Assembly: GCF_028802875.1 (NCBI RefSeq)
Contig: NZ_JARAMP010000015.1
Coordinates: forward strand, 62,001-126,000
Reading direction: 5' to 3'
DNA length: 64,000 nt
Source of the DNA: Seohaeicola sp024304985
GTDB taxonomy: Bacteria > Pseudomonadota > Alphaproteobacteria > Rhodobacterales > Rhodobacteraceae
The notes below the pieces were generated by a model that saw only the letters and a list, made by a program, of their open reading frames with translations, was not told where the DNA came from and did not search any database. Positions 48,402-56,190 of the stretch are shown piece by piece. Numbering within the stretch: the stretch's first letter is position 1; every line of letters begins with the position of its first letter. A program made the position numbers and the translations under genes.

Positions 48402-48683
48402 CCGAGGAGGGCGAAGAGGTGAGTGTGATAACAAGCTAATTCTGGCCATTTTCGGCTGAAAACGGCCATTTTACACGCTAACGATGGCCATTTTGGTTAA
48501 CGGGCAACTGATTGCGTTGCCGCTTGAGCATCTGGTTGATGCGCTTGATGCCCTGCCTGATCTTTTGCTGAGCCAAGCCAAGTTGTCACGGAAGTCGCAG
48601 TTGAAGATCTTGGGACTGTCGAGAATCTTCAGAAACATGGATCGTTTACTGAGACCTGACCGCAGATGTTAGCAACTTGATCA
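48402..48683. other. Island boundary region after nrdJ
   Basis: About 280 bp with no convincing gene. It begins with three spaced GGCCATTTT repeats. A 62-codon open frame (48484-48672) starts inside the third repeat and lacks a ribosome site, so it is not called. The sequence may be the remnant of a mobile element end. Confidence 0.45.
48444..48494. repeat. Three GGCCATTTT repeats, IS21-end-like
   Basis: The 9-mer GGCCATTTT occurs at 48444, 48464 and 48486, spaced 20 and 22 bp. The first two also form a hairpin with GAAAAC (one mismatch), which could end nrdJ transcription. Spaced TGGCC-type repeats are typical of IS21-family ends, but no istA or istB gene is present. Confidence 0.4.
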
Positions 48684-48713
48684 AACAAAAAGGCCGCAGG
48701 GAATCCTGCGGCC
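48684..48713 (-). terminator. Rho-independent terminator for the leftward small-gene operon
   Basis: A perfect 9-bp stem GGCCGCAGG and CCTGCGGCC with a 4-base loop. On the minus strand it is followed by TTTTTGTTTG. It lies 108 bp after the stop of the 145-residue gene. Confidence 0.85.
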
Positions 48714-48820
48714 CAACTGTCATAGCGGGACTGATGTTACACCTTCCGATTTGAAGGAGGCTCCGGACTTCCAACGTATTCTATTGCGTTTGGCACGATT
48801 TGTCGGTTTCCGCTAAGCGA

Positions 48821-49258
48821 TCAGGCTGCTTTTAATCCAGAGATCTGGCGGTCGGTCTCGATACGGGCTTTCAATAGGTCTCGCATTGCCATGATCTTCT
48901 TCACATCCCGCATAAGCAAGTCGGCCAGACTACCTTTGTCCGACAGAATCGGGATCTGTCTGATTTCACCGATATCACCGAGTTCAGGATCGAATATTCC
49001 GTCAAAGACGTTCCGGAAGCCAAGGGTCTCTTGAGTGATTACGTCGTCGAGAACCTCTTGAATACAATCGAAGTCCTCAGTAGCGGTTGCTGAAAGTGGA
49101 CCCTCCTCGCCCAGGGAAACAAGCGCGCGTGACAGGCTAATCAGACTCGTCGCAGACAGTCCTGCGTCATTGCGTTGGACGGCATCATACAGATGGCCGA
49201 GCTCGAGCAACGTTTCAACCCAAATCTCGTTTGTCGGCAGATTAGTAAGGTATTTCAT
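48821..49258 (-). CDS. Hypothetical protein (145 aa)
   Basis: A 145-residue acidic, helical, soluble protein with no recognised family. ATG 49258 follows GAGGATA. It is the second gene of a two-gene leftward operon, about 75 bp after the 137-residue gene, and shares that gene's lower GC. Before the mercury transposon inserted, this pair lay downstream of the TnsA/TnsB-like genes on the same strand, so an island-linked role is possible. Confidence 0.7.
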   Translation of the reverse strand: MKYLTNLPTNEIWVETLLELGHLYDAVQRNDAGLSATSLISLSRALVSLGEEGPLSATATEDFDCIQEVLDDVITQETLGFRNVFDGIFDPELGDIGEIRQIPILSDKGSLADLLMRDVKKIMAMRDLLKARIETDRQISGLKAA

Positions 49259-49331
49259 TTCGATATCCTCTTTTCTCGCTGTGAGAAAGAATTGGCCGAC
49301 CCAACCACGCAGGCTGGATCGGCGAACCACC

Positions 49332-49745
49332 TCAGGCCACGTTTTGTGCTGTAAGGGTAACTGACCCGCTGTCTCGCTGGTTGTCCAACTCGTTGATAAG
49401 GGTCAGCAGATCGAAGAGACCATCCGTTAGCAAACAGATTTGCTCGACCTCGGGACTCGCGGGGTCGAGAAGAACCCAAGACGACAGGTCTGGTTCGAAC
49501 TCTTCAACCACAGTGTCGAGGGACAAAAGCCGGTGCAACGCGACAAGCCTCCGCCGCATTGGACGATTGAGGTGTGATGCTGCGCGCAACTCGGACATAA
49601 GGCGCAAAACGCTTGCGGCACCGGCATCGCCGTTGACCAGCGTGGCGGCATTTTGAAGTGCGGCTCCATGCTCCTTGAAATGAGCGCGAACGGCGGCGAG
49701 TTGGGGGTCGGCGGACAGAGTCGTGGGAATGAATGGGCGCAGCAT
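49332..49745 (-). CDS. Hypothetical protein (137 aa)
   Basis: A 137-residue soluble, mostly helical protein with no recognised domain. Residues 40-75 are basic (ELRAASHLNRPMRRRLVALHR) and the C-terminal half is acidic and leucine-rich. It is the first gene of the pair, preceded by repeats and a hairpin that may control it. The function is unknown. Confidence 0.7.
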   Translation of the reverse strand: MLRPFIPTTLSADPQLAAVRAHFKEHGAALQNAATLVNGDAGAASVLRLMSELRAASHLNRPMRRRLVALHRLLSLDTVVEEFEPDLSSWVLLDPASPEVEQICLLTDGLFDLLTLINELDNQRDSGSVTLTAQNVA

Positions 49746-49827
49746 GATGATCCTCTTGGTTGCGCGTCTGCCGGTCGTGGCAGCTTCAAGCCTGTCCGCA
49801 ATAATTCGTTGACTACCCTCTCATTGG

Positions 49828-49975
49828 TTCTTGTCCCGGCTCGAGAAGCAATTCTCCTGTCGCTGAAATGAATATTGGCCGTTGTTCTTGGAGACGAAGA
49901 AGAAAGTTTGAAATTTGAGTGGAATTCCGGAGATGCATGTCTTGTCCCGGTTCCAAAAAGCCGGGACAAGACATG
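49828..49975. repeat. Repeats of CTTGTCCCGG with a perfect 15-bp hairpin
   Basis: CTTGTCCCGG appears at 49830-49839 and 49941-49950, and its complement at 49961-49970. The last two belong to a perfect 15-bp inverted repeat (49936-49950 and 49961-49975) around a 10-base loop. They lie in the 264-bp region between the small-gene operon and the mercury transposon. They may be operator sites or a transposase or replication site; no tract of T follows, so a simple terminator is less likely. Confidence 0.55.
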
Positions 49976-50001
49976 AACGCAGGGATTCGTAGGCCATATG
50001 T

Positions 50002-50009
50002 GAGCGCTT
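50002..50009. repeat. Target-site duplication, left copy
   Basis: The 8-bp sequence GAGCGCTT directly abuts the left inverted end of the mercury transposon. An identical copy abuts the right end at 56191. Confidence 0.9.
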
Positions 50010-50035
50010 CCCGCTTATCCACGAGAAAAAGCAAC
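50010..50035 (+). repeat. Left terminal inverted repeat of the mer transposon
   Basis: CCCGCTTATCCAC is identical in both ends; positions 14 and 16 differ; AAAAAGCAAC is again identical. The transposase gene begins 136 bp further inside. Confidence 0.88.
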
Positions 50036-50170
50036 CCTTAGCGCAAGACTCTGACCTGACTTAACTTTTCCGCCATATCGCCTCATTTTGCGCGGTTTTT
50101 CAAGTTTCTTCTTCGCCGAACACGCGCCGGGCCAACATCGTTCGGTTGGCGGAACGAGCGGAGAGCCCTG

Positions 50171-51196
50171 ATGATCACCGAACTGAAGTCGATCCCAGAC
50201 ATCTGGAAGCGGATGCCGAGCGAGATGCATGCGCGACGCTTTCTGGAGGGTATCATATGGTCGACAGGCAGACACTGTCCGCATTGTGGGTCGGTGGCCT
50301 CGTCGGCGCTGCGCGGCCAGACCTGCCGCCCGGGGCTCTACCAGTGCCGAGACTGCCGCCTCCAGTTCACGGTCACCACGCTCACCCCGATGCACGGCAC
50401 CAAGCTCGACTTGCGTATCTGGATCTGCGCGATGTTCCTGGTGCTCACATCGAGCAAGGGCATCTCCTCGGTCGTGATGGCACGGCTGCTCGGCGTGAAC
50501 CAGAAAACCGCGTGGAAGATGGGGCACGCCATCAGAGAAATGATGGACGATCGGAACGCCGAGCTATTGCCTCTGGAGGACATTGTCGAGGTTGACGAGG
50601 CGTATGTCGGGGGCGCCCCGAAATCCCTTTCAGGGGCCTACAATCCACGCGGCAAGGGCACAGGGAAGCCGATGATCTTCGTGGCGGCCTCTCGCGATGG
50701 ACAGGCGCGCGTCAGGGTCGTTTGCGATGACAAAAGGGCGACGCTCGAGCCAGTTCTACTGGAATGGACCGACCCCGAGACAACGCACCTGATGACTGAT
50801 GGAAGTAAAAGCTACCGAGGCCTGGGAAAGACGATGGCCGACCACCAGTATGTGATCCATAGCCAGAAAGAGTATGCCAACCCGGAGACCGGCGCCCACG
50901 TGAACACCGCGGAGGCAGTCATCTCCCAGGTGCAACGCGCTCTTGTTGGCGTTTACCACAACCTCGACCGCAAGCACCTCCAGCGATACCTCGACGAGAT
51001 CGTCTGGCGGTGGAACCATCGCGAACCGGTCCGGGAAGTGGTGAAACAGTGGACCAACAAGAAGGGTATCGCGCGCGAGAAATCGACGACGATCTGGAAG
51101 CCGATCCCAGTGGTCGACCAGATGCGCGTCCTGCTTCAAGGCGCGGTCGGTAAGCAGATGCGGCGATCAAAGGAATACGGGCTATGCTGGCCTTGA
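50171..51196 (+). CDS. IS1595-family (ISXO2-like) transposase
   Basis: A 341-residue transposase. An N-terminal zinc ribbon uses C36, C39, C59 and C62, followed by a helix-turn-helix stretch (VVMARLLGVNQKTAWKMGHAIR, here ending at residue 122). The catalytic core has D142 in VDEAYVGG, Asp in LMTDGSKSYRG and the HVNTAEA...GVYHNLDRKHLQRYLDE block characteristic of the IS1595 DDE domain. It looks intact. It is the only transposase in the 6.2-kb element and the likely mover of the mer genes. Confidence 0.93.
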   Translation: MITELKSIPDIWKRMPSEMHARRFLEGIIWSTGRHCPHCGSVASSALRGQTCRPGLYQCRDCRLQFTVTTLTPMHGTKLDLRIWICAMFLVLTSSKGISSVVMARLLGVNQKTAWKMGHAIREMMDDRNAELLPLEDIVEVDEAYVGGAPKSLSGAYNPRGKGTGKPMIFVAASRDGQARVRVVCDDKRATLEPVLLEWTDPETTHLMTDGSKSYRGLGKTMADHQYVIHSQKEYANPETGAHVNTAEAVISQVQRALVGVYHNLDRKHLQRYLDEIVWRWNHREPVREVVKQWTNKKGIAREKSTTIWKPIPVVDQMRVLLQGAVGKQMRRSKEYGLCWP

Positions 51197-51378
51197 TAGC
51201 TACCCTATGCATTTATGATGCAGATAAGCGTTTCAGAGACTCGAAGCGCAATGTCAGCTTCGAGCCCAAGGTGACCAGGGCGCTCCCGATCGGTTTCGCA
51301 TATGCAGCGAGACGTCCATCATCTTCAATGGCCCATCGCCGCCGATGAAAGCCCGCTCAGTGAAGGGCCGCTGCTTGT

Positions 51379-52725
51379 TCAGAACATCGACCCGATGTCA
51401 GATGCCCCTGTCGGGTAGGCAGCCGGCATGGATTTCACCTGCGCCGCCGTCAGGCCAAGCTTGATCGCCAGAGAGAAGACATTGATCAGCTCGGCGTATT
51501 CCGGGCCAAACATGTGTGCCCCGAGGATCTTGCCATCCTTGCCTGTGATGATCTTCGCTCCGGCATGTGTTTCACCGATGCGCTTCTGAGAGAACCAGCC
51601 CGATGCGTCGGTGAAGCTCACTTCCACGTCTCCCATCTCTCGCGCCTCTTCCTCAAGCAGGCCGACCCGGGCCAGCTCGGGAATGGTGAACACCACGCTC
51701 GGCACGCCTGTGTAATCTGGCTCAGTCTGCGTGTCCTTGAGCATGTTGGAGGCGGCGATCTTGCCCTCGAACACGGCCACGGGGGTCAGCGGCTTGCCGG
51801 GCGAGGCTGCGGCGTCACCGGCGGCGTAGATGCGCGGGTTCGACGGTGATTGCAGCCAGGACGTAACCTTCACGCCGCCGTTCTCGGCCTCAATCCGGGC
51901 GGCTGTGAGGTCGAGATGGTCGATGGCGGGCACCCGACCAGCGCCATGGACGACGAGATCAGCCTCAGTGGCGCGGAGCTCGCCCGCCTTGCGGTAGACC
52001 ACGCGGTGCGCTCCACCCGCATCCTCGACCCGCTCCATTTCGGCCTCCGGCACGATCTTGATGCCCGCGGCACGGCTGCGTTCGAGCAGCTTTTCAACCA
52101 GGTCGGCGTCGAACATCTTCAGCTGGCGGGCGCCACGATCAAGGATCGTCACCTCTGCCCCGGCCCGCGCCGCGATATGCGCAAACTCGAAGGAGACGTA
52201 GCCGCCGCCCACGAAAACGATCCGGCGGGGCAGCTCGGCGAGGTTCAGGAAGTCGGTGCTGTGGATCAGCCGCTCAGCACCGGGGAACTCCAGAGGTCGC
52301 GGCTTGGCGCCAGTGGCGATCAGCGCGTGGCGGAAGGCGATTTCGCCATGGCCGTCGATCTCGATCCGGCCCTCGTCGGAGAAGCGGGCGCGGCCATGCA
52401 GCGTCCGCACCCCGGCGTCAGCCAGACCGTTCTCCATGTTCTCCGGCACGGGGTCGGTGAAGCTCTCCTTGTGTTTCATCAGCGCCGGCCAGTCGATCCT
52501 GGTCTCCCCTGCGACACCCTTGCCTTCGAGCCGTCGCGCGGCCTCCACCGCCTCGGCACCGGCGCGCAGCATCTTCTTCGGGTCGCATCCCCTGAGCGCG
52601 CAGGTGCCGCCGTAGGGCAGCTCGTCGACGATGGCGACGGACCAGCCGGCGCGGCCACATTTCTTCGCGGCGTTGATCCCGGCCATGCCGGCGCCAATGA
52701 CGATCAGGTCAAGCGTTTCGGTCAT
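51379..52725 (-). CDS. Second flavoprotein disulfide reductase of the mer operon
   Basis: A 448-residue FAD/NAD(P)H oxidoreductase of the glutathione/mercuric reductase superfamily. ATG 52725 follows GAGGAG. FAD binding is GAGMAGINAA; the redox pair is C42 and C47 in GGTCALRGCDPKK, where DPKK replaces the usual VPSK. The NAD motif GGGYVSFEFAHIAARAG and the distal FAD motif YAAGDAA are present. The C-terminus reads YPTGASDIGSMF, without the dimer His of glutathione reductase and without the CC pair of MerA. It probably reduces a disulfide or metal-related substrate; calling it MerA would be wrong. It is the last gene of the operon. Confidence 0.85.
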   Translation of the reverse strand: MTETLDLIVIGAGMAGINAAKKCGRAGWSVAIVDELPYGGTCALRGCDPKKMLRAGAEAVEAARRLEGKGVAGETRIDWPALMKHKESFTDPVPENMENGLADAGVRTLHGRARFSDEGRIEIDGHGEIAFRHALIATGAKPRPLEFPGAERLIHSTDFLNLAELPRRIVFVGGGYVSFEFAHIAARAGAEVTILDRGARQLKMFDADLVEKLLERSRAAGIKIVPEAEMERVEDAGGAHRVVYRKAGELRATEADLVVHGAGRVPAIDHLDLTAARIEAENGGVKVTSWLQSPSNPRIYAAGDAAASPGKPLTPVAVFEGKIAASNMLKDTQTEPDYTGVPSVVFTIPELARVGLLEEEAREMGDVEVSFTDASGWFSQKRIGETHAGAKIITGKDGKILGAHMFGPEYAELINVFSLAIKLGLTAAQVKSMPAAYPTGASDIGSMF

Positions 52726-52761
52726 TTTTGTTCTCCTCGCGAACATGTTGCAGTGGTGAGT

Positions 52762-53091
52762 TCAGACGGCCGCCCGGGGACCTGCGATGATGATGAAGGC
52801 TCCCAGAAGGCACAGGCCGACGCCGAACGCGTCCCACCGATCCGGTCGCACCCCTTCGACGGCCCAGAGCCAGAACAGCGAGGCCGCGATGTAGATGCCG
52901 CCATAGGCCGCGTAGGCCCGCCCGGCGGCAGCGCTGTCGGCCAGCGTCAGGAGGTAGGCGAAGAGCGCCAGCGACGCCATGCCCGGCCCGATCCACCAAA
53001 TGGGCTTGTCGAGCCGTAGCCAGGCCCAGAAGGCGAAGCACCCAGCGATCTCGGCAAGGGCGGCTCCAATATAAACGGCAAGGGTTGGCAT
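52762..53091 (-). CDS. YnfA-family small membrane protein
   Basis: A 109-residue protein with four hydrophobic helices. It matches UPF0060/YnfA (VYIGAALAEIAGCFAFWAWLR at the start, AYAAYGGIYIAASLFWLW in the middle). The family is small and SMR-like; its transport role is not firmly known. It sits between merA and the second reductase in the mer operon. Confidence 0.88.
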   Translation of the reverse strand: MPTLAVYIGAALAEIAGCFAFWAWLRLDKPIWWIGPGMASLALFAYLLTLADSAAAGRAYAAYGGIYIAASLFWLWAVEGVRPDRWDAFGVGLCLLGAFIIIAGPRAAV

Positions 53092-53122
53092 GAAAGTTTC
53101 TGTCCTCTGGCGATGAAGAACG

Positions 53123-54538
53123 CTACCCCGCGCAGCAGCTGAGCGCAGCCACGTCCTTCTCGAAGGTCTGGGCGGCGAGCTTCAGCCCCTCGACGGTCGT
53201 GAGATAGGGCATGACGGTATCGCCCAGTTCCTCGTAGGTGAGCCCCGCCTTGAGCGCCATAGCTGCGGTCTGGATGCTGTCTGCGCCCTCGGGGGCGAGG
53301 ATCTGAGCGCCCAACAACCGTTTGCTCCCCGCCTCTGCCACCAGCTTGATCAGTCCACGCGTGTCGCGGGCGGCGAGTGCGCGCGGCACGGCGTCGAGAG
53401 GCAGGACCGAGGTGACCACCGCGTGCCCCGCAGCGTGGGCCTGCGCCTCGCTCAAGCCTACGCCGGCCACCTGCGGATCGGAGAAGACCACCCAAGGCAT
53501 CGTGCCATTGTCGTAGGTGCGCGCCTCGCCCGCCACCGCGTTCCGCGCGGCAAGCTTGGCGCCGTAGGCCGCCATGTAAACGAACTGGTCGCGCCCCGTG
53601 ACGTCGCCTGCGGCCCAGACGTTGGGGTTGGCGGTGCGCATCTGCGCGTCCACCACGATCCCGCCCTGCGCATCGGTCTCGATCCCGGCGGTGTCGAGGT
53701 TCAGGTTGTCGCTGTTCGGCATCCGTCCAGTGGCGAGCAACAGCCTTTGGGCGTTGAATCTTTCACCCCCGGTGCCCGCCAGGCGAACGGTGCCTCCATC
53801 GCGTGCCACGCTTTCATATCCGGTGATCCGGGCCAGACGGATGCCCTCATCAGCGAGGTAGCGCTCCAAGGCCTCGGAAATCTCCGGCTCGGCCTCCGGC
53901 AGCACGCCGCGGCGGCTGACCAGCGTCACGATGACACCGGCGCGGGCGAAGAGCTGCGCCAGCTCCACGCCAATGTAGCCAGCGCCGAGGACCAGCAGGG
54001 AAGCGGGCAGCGCGGTCAGTTCCAAGGCCGATGTGCTGTCCAGGGCGTCGATCTCCCCGATGCCGGGGATCGCGGGCACGTGGGGGCGCGATCCGGTGGC
54101 GATGACAATCTTCGCTGCCGGGAACGCCACGCCGTCTACGGTGAGCCGGCCCTGCTTGTCGAACCGGGCACGACCCTCGATGTAGACCACGTTCTCGTGC
54201 CGAGGCAGCACGTCGGCGTATTTTGCCGCGCGCAACTCATCCACGAGCGCCTGTTTCTGTGCCACTGTCGCAGCCCAGTCGGTGACGCGGCCCTCGGCCT
54301 CGATGCCGTCGAACCGGTTCGCGGCGCGGGCGTTGTGCAGGCCTTTCACGGCGCGGATCAGAGCCTTGGAGGGCACGCAGCCCACATTGACGCAGGTGCC
54401 TCCGATGGTGCCGTCGCCGATCAGGGCTACACGTGCCCCGGCCTCTGCGGCGGTTATCGCAGCCGAAAATCCGGCCGAACCAGCGCCGATCACGGCAAGG
54501 TCGTAGGCGCCGCCCTCGGGGGTGCAGCAATCTTTCAT
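53123..54538 (-). CDS. merA: Mercuric reductase
   Basis: A 471-residue enzyme that reduces Hg(II) to volatile Hg(0) with NADPH. FAD motif GAGSAGFSAA, active-site pair C49 and C54 in GGTCVNVGCVPSK, NAD motif GAGYIGVELAQLFARAG, and the C-terminal vicinal pair C468-C469 (LSCCAG) that takes up mercury are all present. The N-terminal metal-binding domain of Tn501 MerA is missing; instead there is a short CCTP sequence at residues 4-7. Transcribed from the mer promoter after merT, merP and merF. Confidence 0.96.
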   Translation of the reverse strand: MKDCCTPEGGAYDLAVIGAGSAGFSAAITAAEAGARVALIGDGTIGGTCVNVGCVPSKALIRAVKGLHNARAANRFDGIEAEGRVTDWAATVAQKQALVDELRAAKYADVLPRHENVVYIEGRARFDKQGRLTVDGVAFPAAKIVIATGSRPHVPAIPGIGEIDALDSTSALELTALPASLLVLGAGYIGVELAQLFARAGVIVTLVSRRGVLPEAEPEISEALERYLADEGIRLARITGYESVARDGGTVRLAGTGGERFNAQRLLLATGRMPNSDNLNLDTAGIETDAQGGIVVDAQMRTANPNVWAAGDVTGRDQFVYMAAYGAKLAARNAVAGEARTYDNGTMPWVVFSDPQVAGVGLSEAQAHAAGHAVVTSVLPLDAVPRALAARDTRGLIKLVAEAGSKRLLGAQILAPEGADSIQTAAMALKAGLTYEELGDTVMPYLTTVEGLKLAAQTFEKDVAALSCCAG

Positions 54539-54550
54539 GTCAATCTCTCT

Positions 54551-54778
54551 TCAGTTGGTGCGCCGGCGCCGCCAGAGCGCGTAGAGGGTGATGCCGATGA
54601 ACACGGCGAGCGCAGGCAGGAGCACGATGTCGAGCCAGCCCAGGATGGCGGAGAGCCCGACTGCGCCCAGGAGGATCACCAGGATCGGAGTGAAGCAGCA
54701 TAGCGCCACAACCACGGTGCCGATCAGCCCGTAGCTCAGCAGACGGTCGTCCCGCGGGTTTGCCTCGCGCCCCGTCAC
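54551..54778 (-). CDS. merF: Mercury transporter MerF, lacking the second Cys pair
   Basis: A 75-residue inner-membrane protein with two helices. It starts with GTG overlapping the merP stop. LIGTVVVALCCFTPILVILLG is the MerF first helix with the first cysteine pair. Reference MerF has a second pair (CCTP) after helix 2; here the protein ends RRRRTN and lacks it. MerF carries Hg(II) into the cell for MerA. Confidence 0.9.
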   Translation of the reverse strand: MTGREANPRDDRLLSYGLIGTVVVALCCFTPILVILLGAVGLSAILGWLDIVLLPALAVFIGITLYALWRRRRTN

Positions 54779-55071
54779 GAGCCGCCCTCCGGGGCCAATG
54801 TGGCACCATAGCCTACGCCGGTGACGGCGGCGATCAACTGGTCCGGGTCGGTGACGGCGTCATCATATTGCAGGACGTAGACGCCATCCTCGGCCTCGCC
54901 CTCGAAGAACCCCGCGATCTCAACCGTCTCCACGCGCTTGAGCGCGGTGGCGACGATATAGCTGCACGAGGGGCAGGTAAGTCCGGTGACGTGCAGGCGG
55001 GTCTCGGCCTCGGCCGCAAGGATCGCGGTCGGGGAGACCGAAAGGATCGCAGCGAATAACAGGTGTCTCAT
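54775..55071 (-). CDS. merP: Periplasmic mercury-binding protein MerP-like
   Basis: A 98-residue secreted HMA-domain protein with signal peptide MRHLLFAAILSVSPTAILAAE and metal motif GLTCPSC. It is somewhat longer and more divergent than Tn501 MerP. It picks up Hg(II) and passes it to MerT. ATG 55071 is preferred; upstream codons run into merT. Confidence 0.88.
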   Translation of the reverse strand: MRHLLFAAILSVSPTAILAAEAETRLHVTGLTCPSCSYIVATALKRVETVEIAGFFEGEAEDGVYVLQYDDAVTDPDQLIAAVTGVGYGATLAPEGGS

Positions 55072-55085
55072 GATGGGCTCCGTTT

Positions 55086-55484
55086 TCAGAAAGTCAGGAT
55101 GCGCGGCGCGACATAAGGAAAGATCAAGGCCAGCAGGACCATGGCCAGCGCACTCCAGAGCAGCCCACGCATGACGCCGCGATCCACTGGGCGGGAGCAG
55201 GTGCCGGTGCCGCAATCCCCGGCGGGCACCGGACAGTAAGTCTTCCAGAAGCCGTATCCGAGGGCGCCTGCCGCAAAAGAAAATGTCACCCACTTGTAGG
55301 CGTAGAGCGCCGTGAGCTGGCCGATGAAGACCCCAGTGACACCAAGGCTGACCAGAACCAGCGGCAGGATGCAGCAGGAGGTCATCGCCAAAGCGCCAAG
55401 CAACCCGACCCCGGTCGCAGCCCATCCCGTCTTGTCCGTCCGGTCCCCATCCTGCCGTTCTGTTTCGATCGCCTTGGCCGTCAT
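55086..55484 (-). CDS. merT: Mercury transport protein MerT
   Basis: A 132-residue inner-membrane protein with three hydrophobic helices. The first contains the vicinal Cys pair (LGALAMTSCCILPLVLVSLG), and a loop has further cysteines (YCPVPAGDCGTGTC). First gene of the leftward mer operon, 30-60 bp from the MerR-type promoter. Confidence 0.93.
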   Translation of the reverse strand: MTAKAIETERQDGDRTDKTGWAATGVGLLGALAMTSCCILPLVLVSLGVTGVFIGQLTALYAYKWVTFSFAAGALGYGFWKTYCPVPAGDCGTGTCSRPVDRGVMRGLLWSALAMVLLALIFPYVAPRILTF

Positions 55485-55515
55485 CGCGTCACCTTGTTGT
55501 CGTTCAGTGAATGGC

Positions 55516-55546
55516 AATGTAGGGTCTGTAGCAGCTACAGGATCAA
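55516..55546 (-). promoter_or_regulatory. mer promoter/operator with 19-bp spacer
   Basis: Reading leftward, -35 TTGATC (55546-55541) and -10 TACATT (55521-55516) are separated by 19 bp, the stretched spacing typical of MerR-controlled promoters. The spacer holds the perfect dyad CTGTAGC-A-GCTACAG (55526-55540). It lies between merT and the divergent merR. Confidence 0.88.
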
Positions 55547-55557
55547 GGAATAATTCG

Positions 55558-56013
55558 ATGCCCGACAATCACGCCTCCGCGAGCGACCTGAAGCGCTCCG
55601 ACTTGGCCAGGCTCACCGGCTGCAATCTGGAAACCATCCGCTACTACGAGGGCGTCGGCCTTATGCCTGACCCGCCCCGGACGCCAACGGGCCACCGCCG
55701 CTACAGCTCGGCGCATGTGGAGCGACTGAACTTCGTGATGCGGGCGCGGGATCTCGGCTTCACCATGGAAGAAATTCGCGGCCTGCTATCCCTCGTCGAT
55801 CGCGGCAGTCACACCTGCGCAGAGGTCGAGAGGATGGGGCGCCACCATCTCGATGTAGTTCGCGCCAAGATCCACGATCTCCAGGCAATCGAGACTGTTC
55901 TCGCCGGAACCATCGCGTGCTGCACCGGGGCCGACACTCCCGACTGCCCGCTGCTTGACGTCCTCAATGATGGGCAGACCAAGTCAGCACCGGTAGAAAG
56001 GGCGTCCGAATAG
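55558..56013 (+). CDS. merR: Mercury-responsive regulator MerR
   Basis: A 151-residue MerR protein. The helix-turn-helix has LARLTGCNLETIRYYEGVGLMPDPPRT, then the long dimerisation helix. The three mercury-binding cysteines are in the expected places: one in SHTCAEVER and two around the loop IACCTGADTPDCPLLDVL. It represses and, with Hg(II), activates the divergent mer operon by untwisting the 19-bp spacer. Confidence 0.95.
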   Translation: MPDNHASASDLKRSDLARLTGCNLETIRYYEGVGLMPDPPRTPTGHRRYSSAHVERLNFVMRARDLGFTMEEIRGLLSLVDRGSHTCAEVERMGRHHLDVVRAKIHDLQAIETVLAGTIACCTGADTPDCPLLDVLNDGQTKSAPVERASE

Positions 56014-56164
56014 TCGCCATTCAGTTGAGGTGCAGCGAAATTTCAGCATCCGCCCTCCTGGCCGATGACCTTCGCGCTCGCGGCGAGAACTGAGCACGCG
56101 CAGCGAATGGCGGGAAGGTCCCGCATCGCAGACATTCAGAGCTAAAGGGCCGGGTGCCGATGTC

Positions 56165-56190
56165 GTTGCTTTTTTTGGTGGATAAGCGGG
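56165..56190 (-). repeat. Right terminal inverted repeat of the mer transposon
   Basis: Its complement matches the left end in 24 of 26 positions and ends at GATAAGCGGG. It lies about 150 bp after merR. Confidence 0.88.

Larger units (their letters stand above)
50010..56190. mobile_element. 6.2-kb mercury-resistance transposon of IS1595 type
   Basis: The element has 26-bp inverted ends (24/26 matches) flanked by perfect 8-bp direct repeats GAGCGCTT. Inside are one IS1595-family transposase at the left, six leftward resistance genes and merR at the right. An 8-bp duplication is what the IS1595 family makes. No separate inner right end could be found behind the transposase gene, so the mer genes appear to be passengers of one unit. 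The flanks were once continuous and put the small-gene operon next to the tnsB-like gene. Confidence 0.88.

Noticed and set aside
48484..48672. A 62-codon frame starting in the third GGCCATTTT repeat.
   Set aside because: No ribosome site, no recognised family, and the start overlaps a repeat of probable mobile-element origin.
51197..51245. GATAAGCG near 51225 as a private right end of the IS1595 transposase gene.
   Set aside because: Only the 8-mer matches; the flanking bases align poorly and no 8-bp duplication fits, whereas the end at 56165-56190 matches 24 of 26 and has the duplication.
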